DNA from: Batillaria attramentaria
Taxonomy: Eukaryota; Mollusca; Gastropoda; Batillariidae
DNA: 64,000 nt
Assembly: GCA_018292915.2 (NCBI GenBank)
Contig: JACVVK020000470.1
Span: 361,001 to 425,000, forward strand
Reading direction: 5' to 3'
Numbering within the stretch: the first letter of the stretch is position 1; each line of letters begins with the position of its first letter. Positions 45,671 to 56,698 of the stretch are shown piece after piece. The notes under the pieces were generated by a model. The model searched no databases. It saw nothing but the letters and a program-made list of their open reading frames with translations, and was not told the DNA's origin. Made by a program: the position numbers and the translations under genes.

Positions 45671-46001
45671 ACAGAAGCGTACTCGACGTCGCTGTCGCAT
45701 CAAGTTTTACCAGCACAGTACATTTTCAGCCTGTTTAGAAACTATTTCCTGCATGAGTTGTCCCTCGTGCATACACAGACCCGCAGCAAGCATGCATGTT
45801 TCGTGGAAGGTCTGTGTTCTGCCACGAAAAATGCGTGCTTGTTGCAGCAACGGTGACAACTCACGCAGGCAACTGCCCACGTTCCTTGTTACCGAGTATT
45901 CTTGGTTTTTCCTTCTTAGGTAGCACTTAGCTCGGCTCGGTCTCGGTTAGCCCGATTTGGAGGTCCGACGTCGCAGGGGCGAAGAGAAGCGACGGTCCCG
46001 G
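45671..46001. mobile_element. Second copy of the palindromic element, internally rearranged
   Basis: Matches 17868-18283: ACAGTACATTTTCAGCCTGT, CAGACCCGCAGCAAGCATGC, GCCACGAAAAATGCGTGCTT, and a right end AAGAGAAGCGAC followed by CCGG at 45998-46001. The first 165 bp and part of the right arm are missing. Confidence 0.85.
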
Positions 46002-46031
46002 AACAGGGTTGCCTCGAGTCCAGGTCAGCTG

Positions 46032-46717
46032 CAACGTAACCTAGACTCCAGAGTGCAGTCCCTTTTCGGCGGGGCGTGAAAATGTGACTGCTTACACCCA
46101 GCGCCATTTTTAAAAATGGCGAATTTTTTTTTAGAAAAGCAGAGACTTGTTTGTCATATGATTCGATTTGAAACAAAGTCTTGAATATCCGACCACTTTT
46201 CGTTTGGGCAAAATCTTTGCCAGCGGACAATTATTGTTGCGCTTTGATGGCACTGTTTACGTGGTACACTGATCCAACAGGATGTGAGTAAACGGCAAGG
46301 GGGTTGCACTCTGACAGGCAAGGGTGTTGCACTCTACAGGCAAGTATTATTGCACGGTGCAGATGATCACGTACCTGCCTTGTGGTGGAATAAGAGACGA
46401 TTACAAAAGCATACACACCCGTGCTCTAGGACTGAATGTAATAATAGATCTGTCCATTCAGACAGAGACATGTTATGTATGTCTCTGATTCAGAAACACG
46501 TCTACTTTCACTCTGAAGACAACCTGCCATCACTTGCGCCACTGAGGATCCTTCTGGGTTCAAAGCTGGTCAAGGATGACATAGTGCGCGACCTTGTGTT
46601 TGAGAGCACCGAGACAATTTAGGCCCGTCACGGTAGCGCAGTGAGCGCCATTTCCCCACTGTGCACAGAGGTACTTTCCACCGAAAGACTCTGTGCCCCA
46701 GAGAGTGCAACGTAACC
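46032..46717. mobile_element. Unclassified element with 10-bp target duplication
   Basis: CAACGTAACC occurs at 46032-46041 and 46708-46717 and flanks a 666-bp insert, 46042-46707. The insert begins TAGACTCCAGAGTGCAGTCC and ends GTGCCCCAGAGAGTG. The same termini flanked by a different 9-bp duplication occur at 30856-30930, so the ends are independently confirmed. Duplications of 9-10 bp are typical of Mutator-like elements but not proof; clear terminal inverted repeats are lacking. Confidence 0.7.
46284..46622 (+). CDS. 112-codon ORF inside the unclassified element
   Basis: Open from an ATG (MSKRQGGCTLTGKGVALYRQ) to a stop after VRDLVFESTETI. No family recognised. Composition is balanced rather than low-complexity, and the C-terminal half reads like a folded domain (LRILLGSKLVKDDIVRDLVF). 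It could be the element's own gene, a captured host exon or chance. Confidence 0.25.
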   Translation: MSKRQGGCTLTGKGVALYRQVLLHGADDHVPALWWNKRRLQKHTHPCSRTECNNRSVHSDRDMLCMSLIQKHVYFHSEDNLPSLAPLRILLGSKLVKDDIVRDLVFESTETI

Positions 46718-46740
46718 AGTGATCAGTCGTCTCCCCTACA

Positions 46741-47227
46741 GGTTACACAACGGTAACAGCTTCCGGGGCATTCCGCTAAATTTAGTACAAAAGTTTTGCC
46801 CCTTTTTAAAATTTGCGTGCAGAGTAAAAAAAAAAAAAAAAAAAAGGCATTCTGGGGCTGTTTTGTTTGTTGGCTTTGTAAATAAGTTTCATGGTCGGTA
46901 ATAGTAAAAACAGTGAAAAATGAGCCTGGAATGTGGACTATTTGAATTCATACGCGGCTGACACAAGAGCTAGCAGACAACAGCGGAAGGAGAGGGTTCA
47001 GTTGTGGTCGCTGCTAACATTGCCAAAAAAACCCAGTAAAATTGGAAATTGTTGAGACTTCCTCTACACATGAGTCTTTGGCTGCTGGATTTTTGTGATT
47101 TTTTTTTGATTTTTTTTTTGGGGGGGGGGGGGATTTTGAAGCATTTCTAGGGCGTCATGCGCAACGTTATGTGTAACAGAAATATACAGCGTTTTCTTTG
47201 AGAAATCCGTATCACTGTGGTGTAGCC
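46741..47227 (+). mobile_element. Repeat family R, copy C
   Basis: Starts GGTTAC and ends GTAGCC. Shares the TTAAAATTTGCGTGCAGAGT, TTTGTAAATAAGTTTCATG and GAGTCTTTGGCTGCTGG landmarks, with T(n)G(n) at 47099-47132. Confidence 0.88.
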
Positions 47228-47239
47228 ACACACGATCGC

Positions 47240-47741
47240 TGCCTGCACTGCATCTGTTCTGGCCTCGCCACCTCGGTTCATAAATCCAAAAGTCAAACAA
47301 AACGCTTTGTCCAAAGACTGGAGGGTTAAGTTTCACCAAGTTCTACAGGGATGGTAGCGGGACGTGCCACGAGATCTCTCCCTCTGGATTACGGGTCCCA
47401 AAATGGGCAGGACCGGGCGGTGCTAAAACTTGTACACTCTGTCAGGTAAAAGTGTCATTACAACCCTCGCTTCCCTCCCCTGCCATTATCTCCCTTAGCG
47501 AACAGGGGGCGCACGGTCCCAACAGGTGGGGCGAGGGTCGGGAACCGGCGCGTGCTGTCGGTGCTGAGCCGAGAGACGATTTTTATTTTTTTTGTGGTCT
47601 GGGGGTATCGTGGTTGTAATGCATACATGCCTCTTTTTTTAACTGAAAAAAAAAATCATACTAGGTAGAGGACATTGTACTCGGTGGAAGGGAGACGAGT
47701 TGGGGCTTGATGCACGGAGGCGCGCGCACGGCACACACGCA

Positions 47742-47792
<51 letters not shown>

Positions 47793-48240
47793 TTAACTCT
47801 GCATGAAGCAGGGTTTTTTTTTTTTTTTTTAGTTAAGAACATTTAGGAGTTGCTATCTCAGTAAACTTAACTGACACGAGCTCCTCTGGGAACAACTCCA
47901 CGTCTCCAAAATCATGACCGCTTCCGCCCGGCGATGGAAGAAAGCAGTATTACACCATGTCATACCACTGACAGCATCGCCTTTCTCCAGTAACCGAAGT
48001 AAGCCGAAGACAACCTAATAACAGAAGACTGGGCAACTTCAAACACGGTCTCGCACCTGGGCGGCCCAAGGCTTTCCTTCTTTTGTCGAGTTAACCATAT
48101 TCCCGACCCCTTCCGATCCACGCTGCAAGGGGGTTGCGTCACAAAACGCGAGCCGGCAAGCAAGACAGCGGGAGGTTACACGGAGTGTAGTCAAAACTGG
48201 GATGGACGTGACGCGGGTGTTTCTGGCGCGACTCCGGCCG
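47240..48240. other. No recognisable gene; (CA)n at 47744-47788
   Basis: Open frames here lack conserved domains. A T-run lies at 47813-47830. Confidence 0.45.
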
Positions 48241-48247
48241 CTCCAAA

Positions 48248-48689
48248 GGCTACGCGACGGTATTAGCTTCTGGGTCGTGTAGAACTCGGCTAAATATAGT
48301 AGAAAATCTTTGCCCCCTTTAAAATTTGTGTGCAGAGTAAACAATGGCAATCTGGTGCTTTTTGTTGGCTTTGTAAACAAGTTTCATGCCAGGTAATAGT
48401 AGAATTAGGGAAAAATGAGGCTGGCTTGTGGACTATTTGTATTCAAGCGCGGCTGGCACAGGAGCCAGCAGACGACCGTGGAATGAGGGGGTATGTGGTC
48501 GCTGTCAACATTGCCAAAAAACGGAACATTGGAATTTGTTTAAATTTCCTCTACGCATGAGTCTTGGCTGCCTGATTTTTGTGAATTTCTTGGTGAATTT
48601 TAAAGCATTTCTAGGGTGTTATCTGCAGCGTTATGTGTAAGAGGAATATATAGCGTTTTCCTCCAGATTTGCATCTCTGGTACGTAGCC
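48248..48689 (+). mobile_element. Repeat family R, copy D
   Basis: Starts GGCTACG and ends CGTAGCC. AAA flanks both ends. It is the least interrupted copy, useful as the reference for the family. Confidence 0.9.
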
Positions 48690-48734
48690 AAAGGTTCAGC
48701 TCTCACGTAAACGCCATGATCGATCATGCTAATC

Positions 48735-48835
48735 ATAATAATAATAATAATTTAATAATAATAATAATTTATTTATATAGCGCTGTAATCTACTTATAAG
48801 GCAGTCCTAAGCGCTAAAAGTACAGGTAAAGGTAC
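48735..48835 (-). repeat. (AAT)n with SINE-type GCGCTATATAA tail
   Basis: (AAT)n, then TTTATATAGCGCTGTAATC and CCTAAGCGCT on plus. In reverse this is the same 3' module as at 31840-31915. Confidence 0.7.
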
Positions 48836-48926
48836 AGATAAATCATGGAGGGAAATCAAAATGAGCGACCTTTTCCCCTTGCTATACCGCTTCAAAAGTT
48901 TCCACGACGATTACTCTCATTTTTTT

Positions 48927-49134
48927 TCCTGGCTGCCGGGCTGCTCATCGGGGGTTTCTCGCCGGGTTATCCGGCTTTCCTCCCCCATCAAAATTGCAAA
49001 ACTGTAAAAAAAAAAAAAGAAAAAAAAAAGAAGATAGGTATTGGGTGGCGCTTCACTACGGCGACGTGTTTCCCCCCGGGGGGGAGGGGGGGGGGAGGTA
49101 GCCCGAATTTCCCGAAAGGGATAATAAAGTAGTT
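48927..49134 (+). repeat. Dispersed repeat, family D (copy 2)
   Basis: CCGGGCTGCTCATCGGGGGT, CCGGGTTATCCGGCTTTCCT, GGGTGGCGCTTCACTACGGC and CCCGAATTTCCCGAAAGGGA. Confidence 0.8.
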
Positions 49135-49157
49135 TTTTAAAATAAAAGCCGTTATTT

Positions 49158-49257
49158 TTAAATATGAGCATATACACATCTTTAGATTATAGTAACGTAT
49201 TAGTACATATACTAATACGTTACTATAATCTAAAGATGTGCATATGCTCATGTTTAA
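49158..49257. repeat. 100-bp hairpin, 48-nt arms
   Basis: Arms 49158-49205 and 49210-49257 are reverse complements with two mismatches and a 4-base loop. Confidence 0.95.
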
Positions 49258-49392
49258 AATTCAAAACGCCACAGCACCGAGGAGGGGGGAGGTCGGTTTC
49301 TGGTTGGTATCGGCCCCTTTCAATCATTCTAACCGACAACTGAAATTCCAAAGCGGATTCCCCCCTCCTCGGTGCTGTGGCGTTTTGAATTT
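49257..49392. repeat. Inverted repeat with perfect 34-nt arms
   Basis: 49257-49290 and 49359-49392 are exact reverse complements (AAATTCAAAACGCCACAGCA outermost). The arms directly abut the previous hairpin and the next SINE. Confidence 0.95.
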
Positions 49393-49399
49393 GAAACAA

Positions 49400-49576
49400 G
49401 GGTGGGTAGGTGGGTGTTTGGGGGTTTAACGTCCTTTTCCACCACATACTACGGGTGATATCAAAGACGGGGCAACGATTAAAAAAAAAAAGCCAGCACA
49501 AATATTTGGCCCCAGCCGGGATACGAACTCACGACCAAGTCCAACGCTCTACCATTCGGCCATCCCGGCTCCCCCG
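49400..49576 (-). mobile_element. tRNA-SINE family A copy
   Basis: Body, B box (GGGATACGAACTCACGACC on plus) and A box side (CTCTACCATTCGGCCATCCC); about 14 bp of the anticodon arm is missing. Confidence 0.9.
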
Positions 49577-49579
49577 CGA

Positions 49580-50567
49580 TTTGAAACAACAAAAAAACAA
49601 AACAAAACAAAACTCGATGTCATGCCACCCGCTGATGAACTGTGCAGCGATTTTCGAGCGGTATAGCACCGGAAAAACGCCCGTCCATTTTGTTTCACCC
49701 CCCCCCTTTCCCCCGCGCTATAGTCTTCTCTCCGTGCGCGCTTACTGCCCCTTGTTGTGACATCGCTTAAAGGGGGGAGTTAGAGACGCATCTCGTAAGG
49801 ATAATGACAGGGCGGCGCAGATTGTGTTGACAGAGACGAGAGAGGCATTGATGGTGATGGCTGATGCTCCGAGACTCGCGGGGGTAGCTGTAACCCTGCG
49901 TACCCGAGCTGCACAAAAGGTACTCGAGGGTAGATCCCACCAGCCTTTGAATGATTTGAAAGAAAACTTTGTCAAAGCCTAGGCCGGTGCAGGAAATCTT
50001 TTCAGCAACAAGGGGCAAGACTTGGGCGTGTCGCCCGAGCACTGCAACCTGCAATTTCAAGTTCCGACACCGCCGAGAAAGTGCTGTTCACGTCACCGGC
50101 TGTGAGGTTTGCTGAAGTGCAGCACATAAAGGGTTAACGCATGAAAAGCCCCTGCGCCGAAGGTTCCACCGGTAACACACGCCAGAAAGGGTTAAAGTGA
50201 AGAATGGGGGAAGCTCAGGGTGTTTGCGAACACTGACGGAACGTTAATTTGATTTTTCTCGTAAAGGAATACTTTCCGAAACACAGAGCTGTTTACAGGT
50301 ATGGGGGGGGGGGGGGGGGGAGGGGGGGGATTTGGTCCAAAGCCTGTAATAAGATAATTAGGCCGCGTGGGTGTTTGTTGCTACACGGTCTCTGTGCCGC
50401 ATTGCCCTGTTTCTTTCCCCCTACTGGGAATTGCGAGCCCCGGTGGCTTAGCTTTGGACTATCAGTACTCAGGGTCATGAGTTCGATTACCACCCTGTCA
50501 CCAAGTCGACCAGTCAGCCAACCAACCAAACCACCAACTATTCTTCATCAGCAGCTGTTCACAACAA

Positions 50568-50613
<46 letters not shown>

Positions 50614-50785
50614 AACAACAATCGCATTAATGTATGCGCTTTGGTTGAATCCCAAATTCTGGCTCAAAGCCCGGCCGCGAGCTAAACCAAGTACGCACGC
50701 TCACGTGAATCACACACATTCTCTCAGACACTGGACATGAACACGTAACAATCACGTGTTGCATAGGGCCAGCTCAGAATTAAAA
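49580..50785. other. No recognisable gene; G-run and (CAG/CAA)n
   Basis: G-run at 50301-50329 and CAG/CAA units at 50561-50620. The latter lie in an open frame (poly-Gln/Ala-like) with no other coding support. Confidence 0.45.
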
Positions 50786-50789
50786 TTTT

Positions 50790-50862
50790 GCGGGCTGAAC
50801 ATTTAGACCTCTCGCGTTGGTGACAAAGTCTTAACCACTAGACCACCGACCGCCCCCATAAA
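50790..50862 (-). mobile_element. tRNA-SINE family C, head fragment
   Basis: The reverse complement reads CGGTGGTCTAGTGGTTAAG and TCACCAACGCGAGAGGTC, then stops before the B box. Confidence 0.6.
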
Positions 50863-50869
50863 ACCTATA

Positions 50870-51585
50870 ATTTTGAGTTCTCGCATCGCGATTTAGATTG
50901 GTGGCTGTGTTCATGAGGACCCCGAAAAGAATCTGGCACGGACAAATCTCAGAAAATGGTCAAATTAATGTTATTATCCACCCTTAAACAGCCGTTCTAA
51001 TGTTGCCTCAATCGTTCTTACTGTCTTACGGAAGTAACTCCATTGTTCAGTTCGGCGACTTCGCATCGCAAATTGTTATTACCTCCCGTCGCCCGATTTC
51101 TTGTATCGTACGTATCTTCAAAGGGTTCCCACGGTACTCAGCAGAGCCGGGTATATCAGCTGGTCAACAATAACAACAAAATCGATCCAAACCAACACAA
51201 CCAAAAACCAGCCCAAACCAACACAGCCCAACCCAACAACGCCAAGCAAAGTCAAAACAAAACAAAACAAAACAAAACAAACAAAACAATTATCCAGAAA
51301 CCATGTCTGCAGTCATTCACGCACAATCATTGTTTCTCTAGGAAATGGATCCGTCATATATACGGAGCACAGACGCAGAAAGCGTAAGCGCATTGTTTGT
51401 TGCACTCGCTTTGCGAGACAACTGCGGAGTACGCCCGGATGGCCTAATTTTGGCGTTCTTGTTACGATTGTTTTTCAGAGCTGTTCCAACGGTCGCCTGT
51501 GCATTACCCGTTCACGAAAACGCCCGCGTTCACGGTAGGTGGCGCACTCTATAGCAGTGCAGACGACATTATGATTATCTCTGTT

Positions 51586-51590
<5 letters not shown>
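50870..51590. other. No recognisable gene
   Basis: CAA/CCAAACC-rich around 51165-51295; otherwise unremarkable. Confidence 0.4.
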
Positions 51591-51591
<1 letters not shown>

Positions 51592-51658
<67 letters not shown>

Positions 51659-51810
51659 AAATTGAAATGACTTTATTTGAAAACGGTGGAAGTTTTGGTC
51701 TTGCAACCAATTTTCAAACTTGCCGTTTTGAAGAACAAACAAATAAACAACAACAACAACAACAACAAAAAGCCAAACGATCGAACATACCTAAACCTGG
51801 AACATGAAAC

Positions 51811-51881
<71 letters not shown>

Positions 51882-52062
51882 GTACCGCATGCATGAACTA
51901 GTATGTCTATATGTATGTAAACGTGAGGTACCTATTTTTATGATTATTTGTTATTTGTGTCTGTCTGTCTGTCTGCCTGTGTCTCTCAGAGAGAGAGAGA
52001 GAGAGAGAACGAATGAACGAACGAACTTTACTAGTTTTTCAACGGAAGTGATTTAACCAAAC

Positions 52063-52097
<35 letters not shown>
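51592..52097. repeat. GA, CA and GA microsatellites with shared spacer motifs
   Basis: (GA)n at 51596-51655, (CA)n at 51814-51880, and (GA)n at 51988-52008 and 52064-52097. The spacer AACGGAAGTGATTTAACCAA at 52038 also occurs at 29499. Confidence 0.9.
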
Positions 52098-52099
52098 AC

Positions 52100-52973
52100 C
52101 ATAATCTTCCAGCACGTTGCTTTTCCCGCAGGGGAAAAGGAAGAGAGGCCGGCCTCGCAGCAGCTGGAGGCGGGACACAGGCAGAGCTATGTAAGCAGGG
52201 GACCAACTGGACTAAAAAGTCAAGAATTTTATTCAGGACCCCCTAGGGGCATTAATAATAAATGTTCACCAAAAGGCAAAGAAAGAATATACACACATAC
52301 TTAAACTAGATAATGAGGAACACAAAACAAAACAAAACAGCGATACACACCCACACACATCATATCACGATGCCAGCTTCATGTTTAGATCTGAAATACG
52401 AGTTGGTCCCGCCGGACGCGGGTTCAACCCTGGTCCGCTTTTAACCCGGGTCGGTTAAATGTAAAGTAGGGTCCGGCAACTTGGGTTCAACCCAGCACAA
52501 TTGACAAGTGTGAACAGTCTCTAAGTGACGTCAGTCAAAGCCACCACCACCAGCTACCAACAATTCGCCAGACTATTCAAACGGTCTGTGTTAACCCACA
52601 CACTTATCCCACTTGTCCGTTCCCCAGAAGGACTCCTTCTAAACGCGCTACCGGCGACAGGCACTCAACGTTCACTGAAGACACCAAGGATATCTTTTAT
52701 CCACCGACCGTTACGTTAGCAACCGACCAGTTCGCGATTTACAGCCCCAGTCATAAACGGTTCTCCCAGACGGTCGTTCGGTTAAAGGTAGTGGTCGCAA
52801 GTTGACACTAAGAGCGGCCATTGTGACTTAAATACAGGGGGGTGACAGCACTCCACGCGCCTTCTGCAGACCACAGACTTTTGTTCCGTCATTACCGTTA
52901 CTGGGGGAACTGCCTACCATTGTCACCTCATCACCCGGTGTCCAGGGGTATTTCATCCCTCTGGGCAAAAGGG

Positions 52974-52975
<2 letters not shown>
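52100..52975. other. No recognisable gene; (CT)n at 52974-53009
   Basis: Nothing assignable on either strand. Confidence 0.4.
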
Positions 52976-53009
<34 letters not shown>

Positions 53010-53092
53010 GAATTTGAGTCCTCTCTTGGTCGCTGTGTGCTCGTAACGTGCTTGAGACGTGTCTTAAACGGGTTTTCGATTTTCTCACGGAT

Positions 53093-53485
53093 GTTGGGGC
53101 AGTCGGTGGTCGAGTGGTTAAGACTTTTTAGTCACCAATGCGAGAGGTCAGGTTCGAGTCCCACTCGGGGCGAAGAATATTTCTTTCTCAGTCGTATGTG
53201 GCACCGTTCATTCGGGCCGACCATCGGGGGGTTCTCTCCGGGTACTCCGGCTTCCTCCCCCTCTGCTTTGGAAATGTTCATCCCACAAAATTCAAAAGTA
53301 AATGCAGTTCTAAAAAATTCCGAAACTTAAATCGCTGAGCTGGCCCTTCGCACCACGTGATTGTAATGTGATCATGTCCAGTGTGTAAGAGAATGCGTGT
53401 GATTCACGTGAGCGTGCGTGTTGGGGGTTGGCTTGCGGCGCTTTGAGCCAATTCAAGAAAGTGGGTAAAGCGCCCACGCATTGCT
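53093..53485 (+). mobile_element. tRNA-SINE family C, long copy
   Basis: The head GTGGTCGAGTGGTTAAG and GGTTCGAGTCCCACTCGG matches tRNA A and B boxes. The body includes ACCATCGGGGGGTTCTCTCC (shared with family D), CACCACGTGATTGTAATGTG and GGCGCTTTGAGCC, and ends in a TTATTA tail. Confidence 0.85.
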
Positions 53486-53559
53486 TACTTATTATTAGTA
53501 GCAGAAGTAGTCATTCTGAAGTTCAGTGCTGTGGAATATTCGGTTCAGTTGCTGTGTCT

Positions 53560-53812
53560 ACTGAATACAATTCCTCCCCCTCTGCTTTGGAAATGTTCAG
53601 CCCACACAAATCGAAAGTAAATGAAATTCTAAAAAATTCCGAAATTCCTAGCTGGCCCTTCGTACCAGTGATTGTAATGTGTTCATGTCCAGTGTGTGAG
53701 AGAATGCGAGTGATTGACGTGAGCGTGCGTGTTGGGTTTAGCTCGCGGCGCTTCGAGCCAAATATTTGGGATAAAGCGCCCATATTAATGCACTTATTAC
53801 AGATCTTTTAGA
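53560..53812 (+). mobile_element. SINE family C, tandem partial copy
   Basis: Repeats the second half of the 53093 copy from CTCCCCCTCTGCTTTGGAAA to GGCGCTTCGAGCC and a TTATTA end. Confidence 0.85.
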
Positions 53813-53819
53813 GTTTGTT

Positions 53820-55205
53820 GCTTCTAGTCGGAAACATTTGTATGTACCGCATTTGAGTAACAATATGTGTTGTTGTTACCGTTGTTGTTGTTGGGGGGTG
53901 GGGGGGGGGAGGGGGCGATGTACACTAGTACAGTCAAACCCAAAATAGTTTGCCCATTTTTGGAGATGGAAATTTCTCGTAGTAGCACAACCTGTTTCGA
54001 ACTTGAAGTTCAATACTGTCCTGCCCATGATGCCCAACGACGTTAAACCCGGCCAGAGGGCGCAGAGCTACAGGGGCAGCTTTGGGGTAGGCGTCATATG
54101 ACCTGATTCGTCATGGCGACCGGAGTGCAGATCTGACGCAACCGGTCAAATCCACAGTAGGAGGAAACGTCAAAACGATGATAAAGAAGAAGTGTTTGTT
54201 TGTTTTTTTGGTTTTTTTTTTTCTTCCCACCCCCTCCACCCTTGCCCAGGCACCTCCACCTCCACCCCCGCACCACCCCCCCCCCCCCTCCTGTCGCCCG
54301 CCCCCAGCCCTTGTCGCGTCACTGCTTGTCTACCTCTTCGTCACACTACGTGTCGCCAGGCCATCCATCTTACCGTGGACATGTCGAGGGGTGGAAGGGG
54401 GTAAGGTTGAGAGGAGGGACGGCTGATTTCCGGGGGACAGAGCCACGAAGTCCTCTCCTTAATTTGTAACTAACCGCCTCTTGCTGGGTGGGCGGGGGAT
54501 AGGAAGACTTGTGCAGGGACTGTACAAGCGCTCACGTAATAGTGTGTGTGTGTGTGTGTTGTGTGTGTGCGCGCGCGCGCGCGTTTAGGAGTCAGTCTGG
54601 AAGCCTCGTTTCCAGTCCCGTAGCCTCAATTTCGGTTTCGTGGAGCCTCGGTTTCACTTTCCGGCCCTCTTTTTTTCCGCTCGGGTGGTTTCGCCGTGTC
54701 ACCCAGTAGTGAGATCGTTGATTGACTTTTATGACCGCTCATCTTCTTTTTCTTCCCTGCCACTTAGTTGCTGCCCGTTGAAGGGGGGCGTAAGGGGCGT
54801 AACCTGTGATTTAGAGCTTCGTCACCGTTGGTTTATGGGATCAGGGAAGAGTTGTCTGCCCGCATCAGTGCAGTCAGAGCGAGGACAGCCAAATCTCCAG
54901 TTCGTACCCGGGCTCCAGTTTGAAACGCTAGCTTGTAACGATTGTGTTTGCACATCGGAAACTGCTTGGTTTGGCGGTAGATTGATGTCTCACATGTCTC
55001 CATCGACAGCGCTGCATTGATTATGGTAAATCATTTGAAAAACAAACAAAACGAATAAACAAACAAGTTTTCAGACTTTTTTTCCATGAACAAAAATCAG
55101 AGAGAAAAAAATGTGATAAAGGAAATCATAAATGGATCGTCGACGTCATTTTGGTTCACATTAAAGATATATACATGGACTCCAGTTTCTCCTAAGGCTT
55201 TGTCA
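53820..55205. other. No recognisable gene
   Basis: G-run at 53892-53915, C-rich block at 54230-54308 and (GT)n/(GC)n at 54541-54585. No conserved frame. Confidence 0.45.
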
Positions 55206-55208
55206 TTC

Positions 55209-55210
<2 letters not shown>

Positions 55211-55250
<40 letters not shown>
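55211..55250. repeat. (CA)n microsatellite
   Basis: About 20 CA units. Confidence 0.97.
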
Positions 55251-55253
<3 letters not shown>

Positions 55254-55702
55254 GTCATCAGGGACGGTCTAGTTTTTTTTTTTTTTTTTAAAGTCGTTTT
55301 TCAGTTCGCTGTGACATGACTACCCCGGCCGCACTCGTCCGTTCAGGGCGCTCTGACTTCAAAAACAAAACCACGAAAACTGACGGCAACTTGAAGATGA
55401 CAAAGCATCGAGGACACTTGAGATAAACATGAAATTACACGCATTTTGGGTGGATTTCACGACCTGCTTTTAGCAGTGTGAGCGAGTGCGTGACCCGTCT
55501 GTGACTCGGCCTGGCCAGTGGTTTGCAAGACAACAGTGTAATTAGGCCAGTGCACGTGCAGCTCGGCTCACAAGGTAACCCTGTCACCGCCATGACGTTC
55601 TTACCGCCCCTTGTGCGACAGCCCACAATTACCTCCCCTGGGTGCGCGCACAATCACTTCTAAGCACGTGCGACTGGCCCCTAGCATTGTCTTCGCTGGC
55701 TC

Positions 55703-55727
55703 TGTGTGTGTGTGTGTGTGTGTGTGT

Positions 55728-55783
<56 letters not shown>
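55703..55783. repeat. (GT)n(GA)n microsatellite
   Basis: GT units then about 22 GA units. Confidence 0.97.
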
Positions 55784-55786
<3 letters not shown>

Positions 55787-56112
55787 ATTTACAAAGATAA
55801 AACTTGAAAAGTGTGAAGACCTACAATTTGAACATGACCTTGGACAGCGGCTTATTGACCTTTTCCATTGAATATTGCATGTACATCATTTTCAGGCACT
55901 GCAGATTTTTTGTTTGTTGCCCTTATGACCATGCAGCAGTGTCTGACATACTGTTGTGCTTTATAAAACGAGAAAACAACAACAACACAAAAAACAAAAC
56001 CCACCACAAAAAAAACCACATCAAAACTCGTTGATTCTGTGGTGTTCCCAAAATGCTCAGTCTCTCCGTGTGAACGTGTGTGTCCCCATGCAGTTTTACT
56101 AGACCGACCTGA

Positions 56113-56228
56113 AAGGGTGGGTGGGTGTTTGGGAGTTTAACGTCCTTTTCCAGCACGTATCCATGGGTGATATCAAAGACGCGACAACGAGACAAAGGTC
56201 AGCAGAAATATTTGGTCCCAGGCGGCAG
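56113..56228 (-). mobile_element. tRNA-SINE family A, head-truncated copy
   Basis: The body from the GGGTGGGTG tail to TATTTGGTCCCAGGCGG; more diverged than the others. Confidence 0.8.
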
Positions 56229-56346
56229 GACTGATGTGAGAGAGGTTTAGCGAGCAGCGTATTCCGGAAAACCACGTTCAGCGGAACATGATGTTGGCAC
56301 GGTGTGCTGGTGCTTGGACGAGTACTGTACTCAGTTCTGATAACGT

Positions 56347-56402
56347 GTTGCTGTGGTGACCGGCGTGTTGCTGTGGTGACTGCGACGCGTTGCTATGGTG
56401 AC
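56347..56402 (+). promoter_or_regulatory. Three tandem GTTGCTRTGGTGAC motifs
   Basis: At 56347-56360, 56367-56380 and 56389-56402, spaced 20 and 22 bp apart. They resemble RFX X-boxes (GTTNCCATGGNAAC) with a mismatched right half. Confidence 0.3.
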
Positions 56403-56499
56403 TGTTTCTTCCTGCGCGGTTTCAGCTTGTGGTGAGTCGACTGAAAACTTGAGAAGAAGAAGAAGAAGACGAGGAAGAAACAAGAGGAAATACGTTCAC

Positions 56500-56698
56500 T
56501 TGATGGTTGGTTGGTTGACTGGTTGGTTGGTTGGTTGGTTGACTGGTTAGTTGGTTAGTTGGTTTGGTTGGGTGGTTGGTTGGTTGGTTGGTCGGTCGGC
56601 TGGTTGGTTGGTTGGTTGGTTGGTCGGTCGGCTGGTTGGTTGGTTGGTTGACTGGTTAGTTAGTTGGTTGTTCGGCTTGTTGGTTGGTTGGTTGGTTA
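56500..56698. repeat. (GGTT)n with GACT/GTCG variants
   Basis: About 200 bp of TTGG tetranucleotide, running straight into a SINE. Confidence 0.95.

Noticed and set aside
50249..50740. 163-codon frame with poly-Ala/Gln stretch
   Set aside because: Driven by a G-run and (CAG)n; no start context, domain or splice evidence.
53093..53160. Possible tRNA gene
   Set aside because: Same head occurs at 38418 and 50790 with SINE body here; no mature acceptor-stem pairing was evident.
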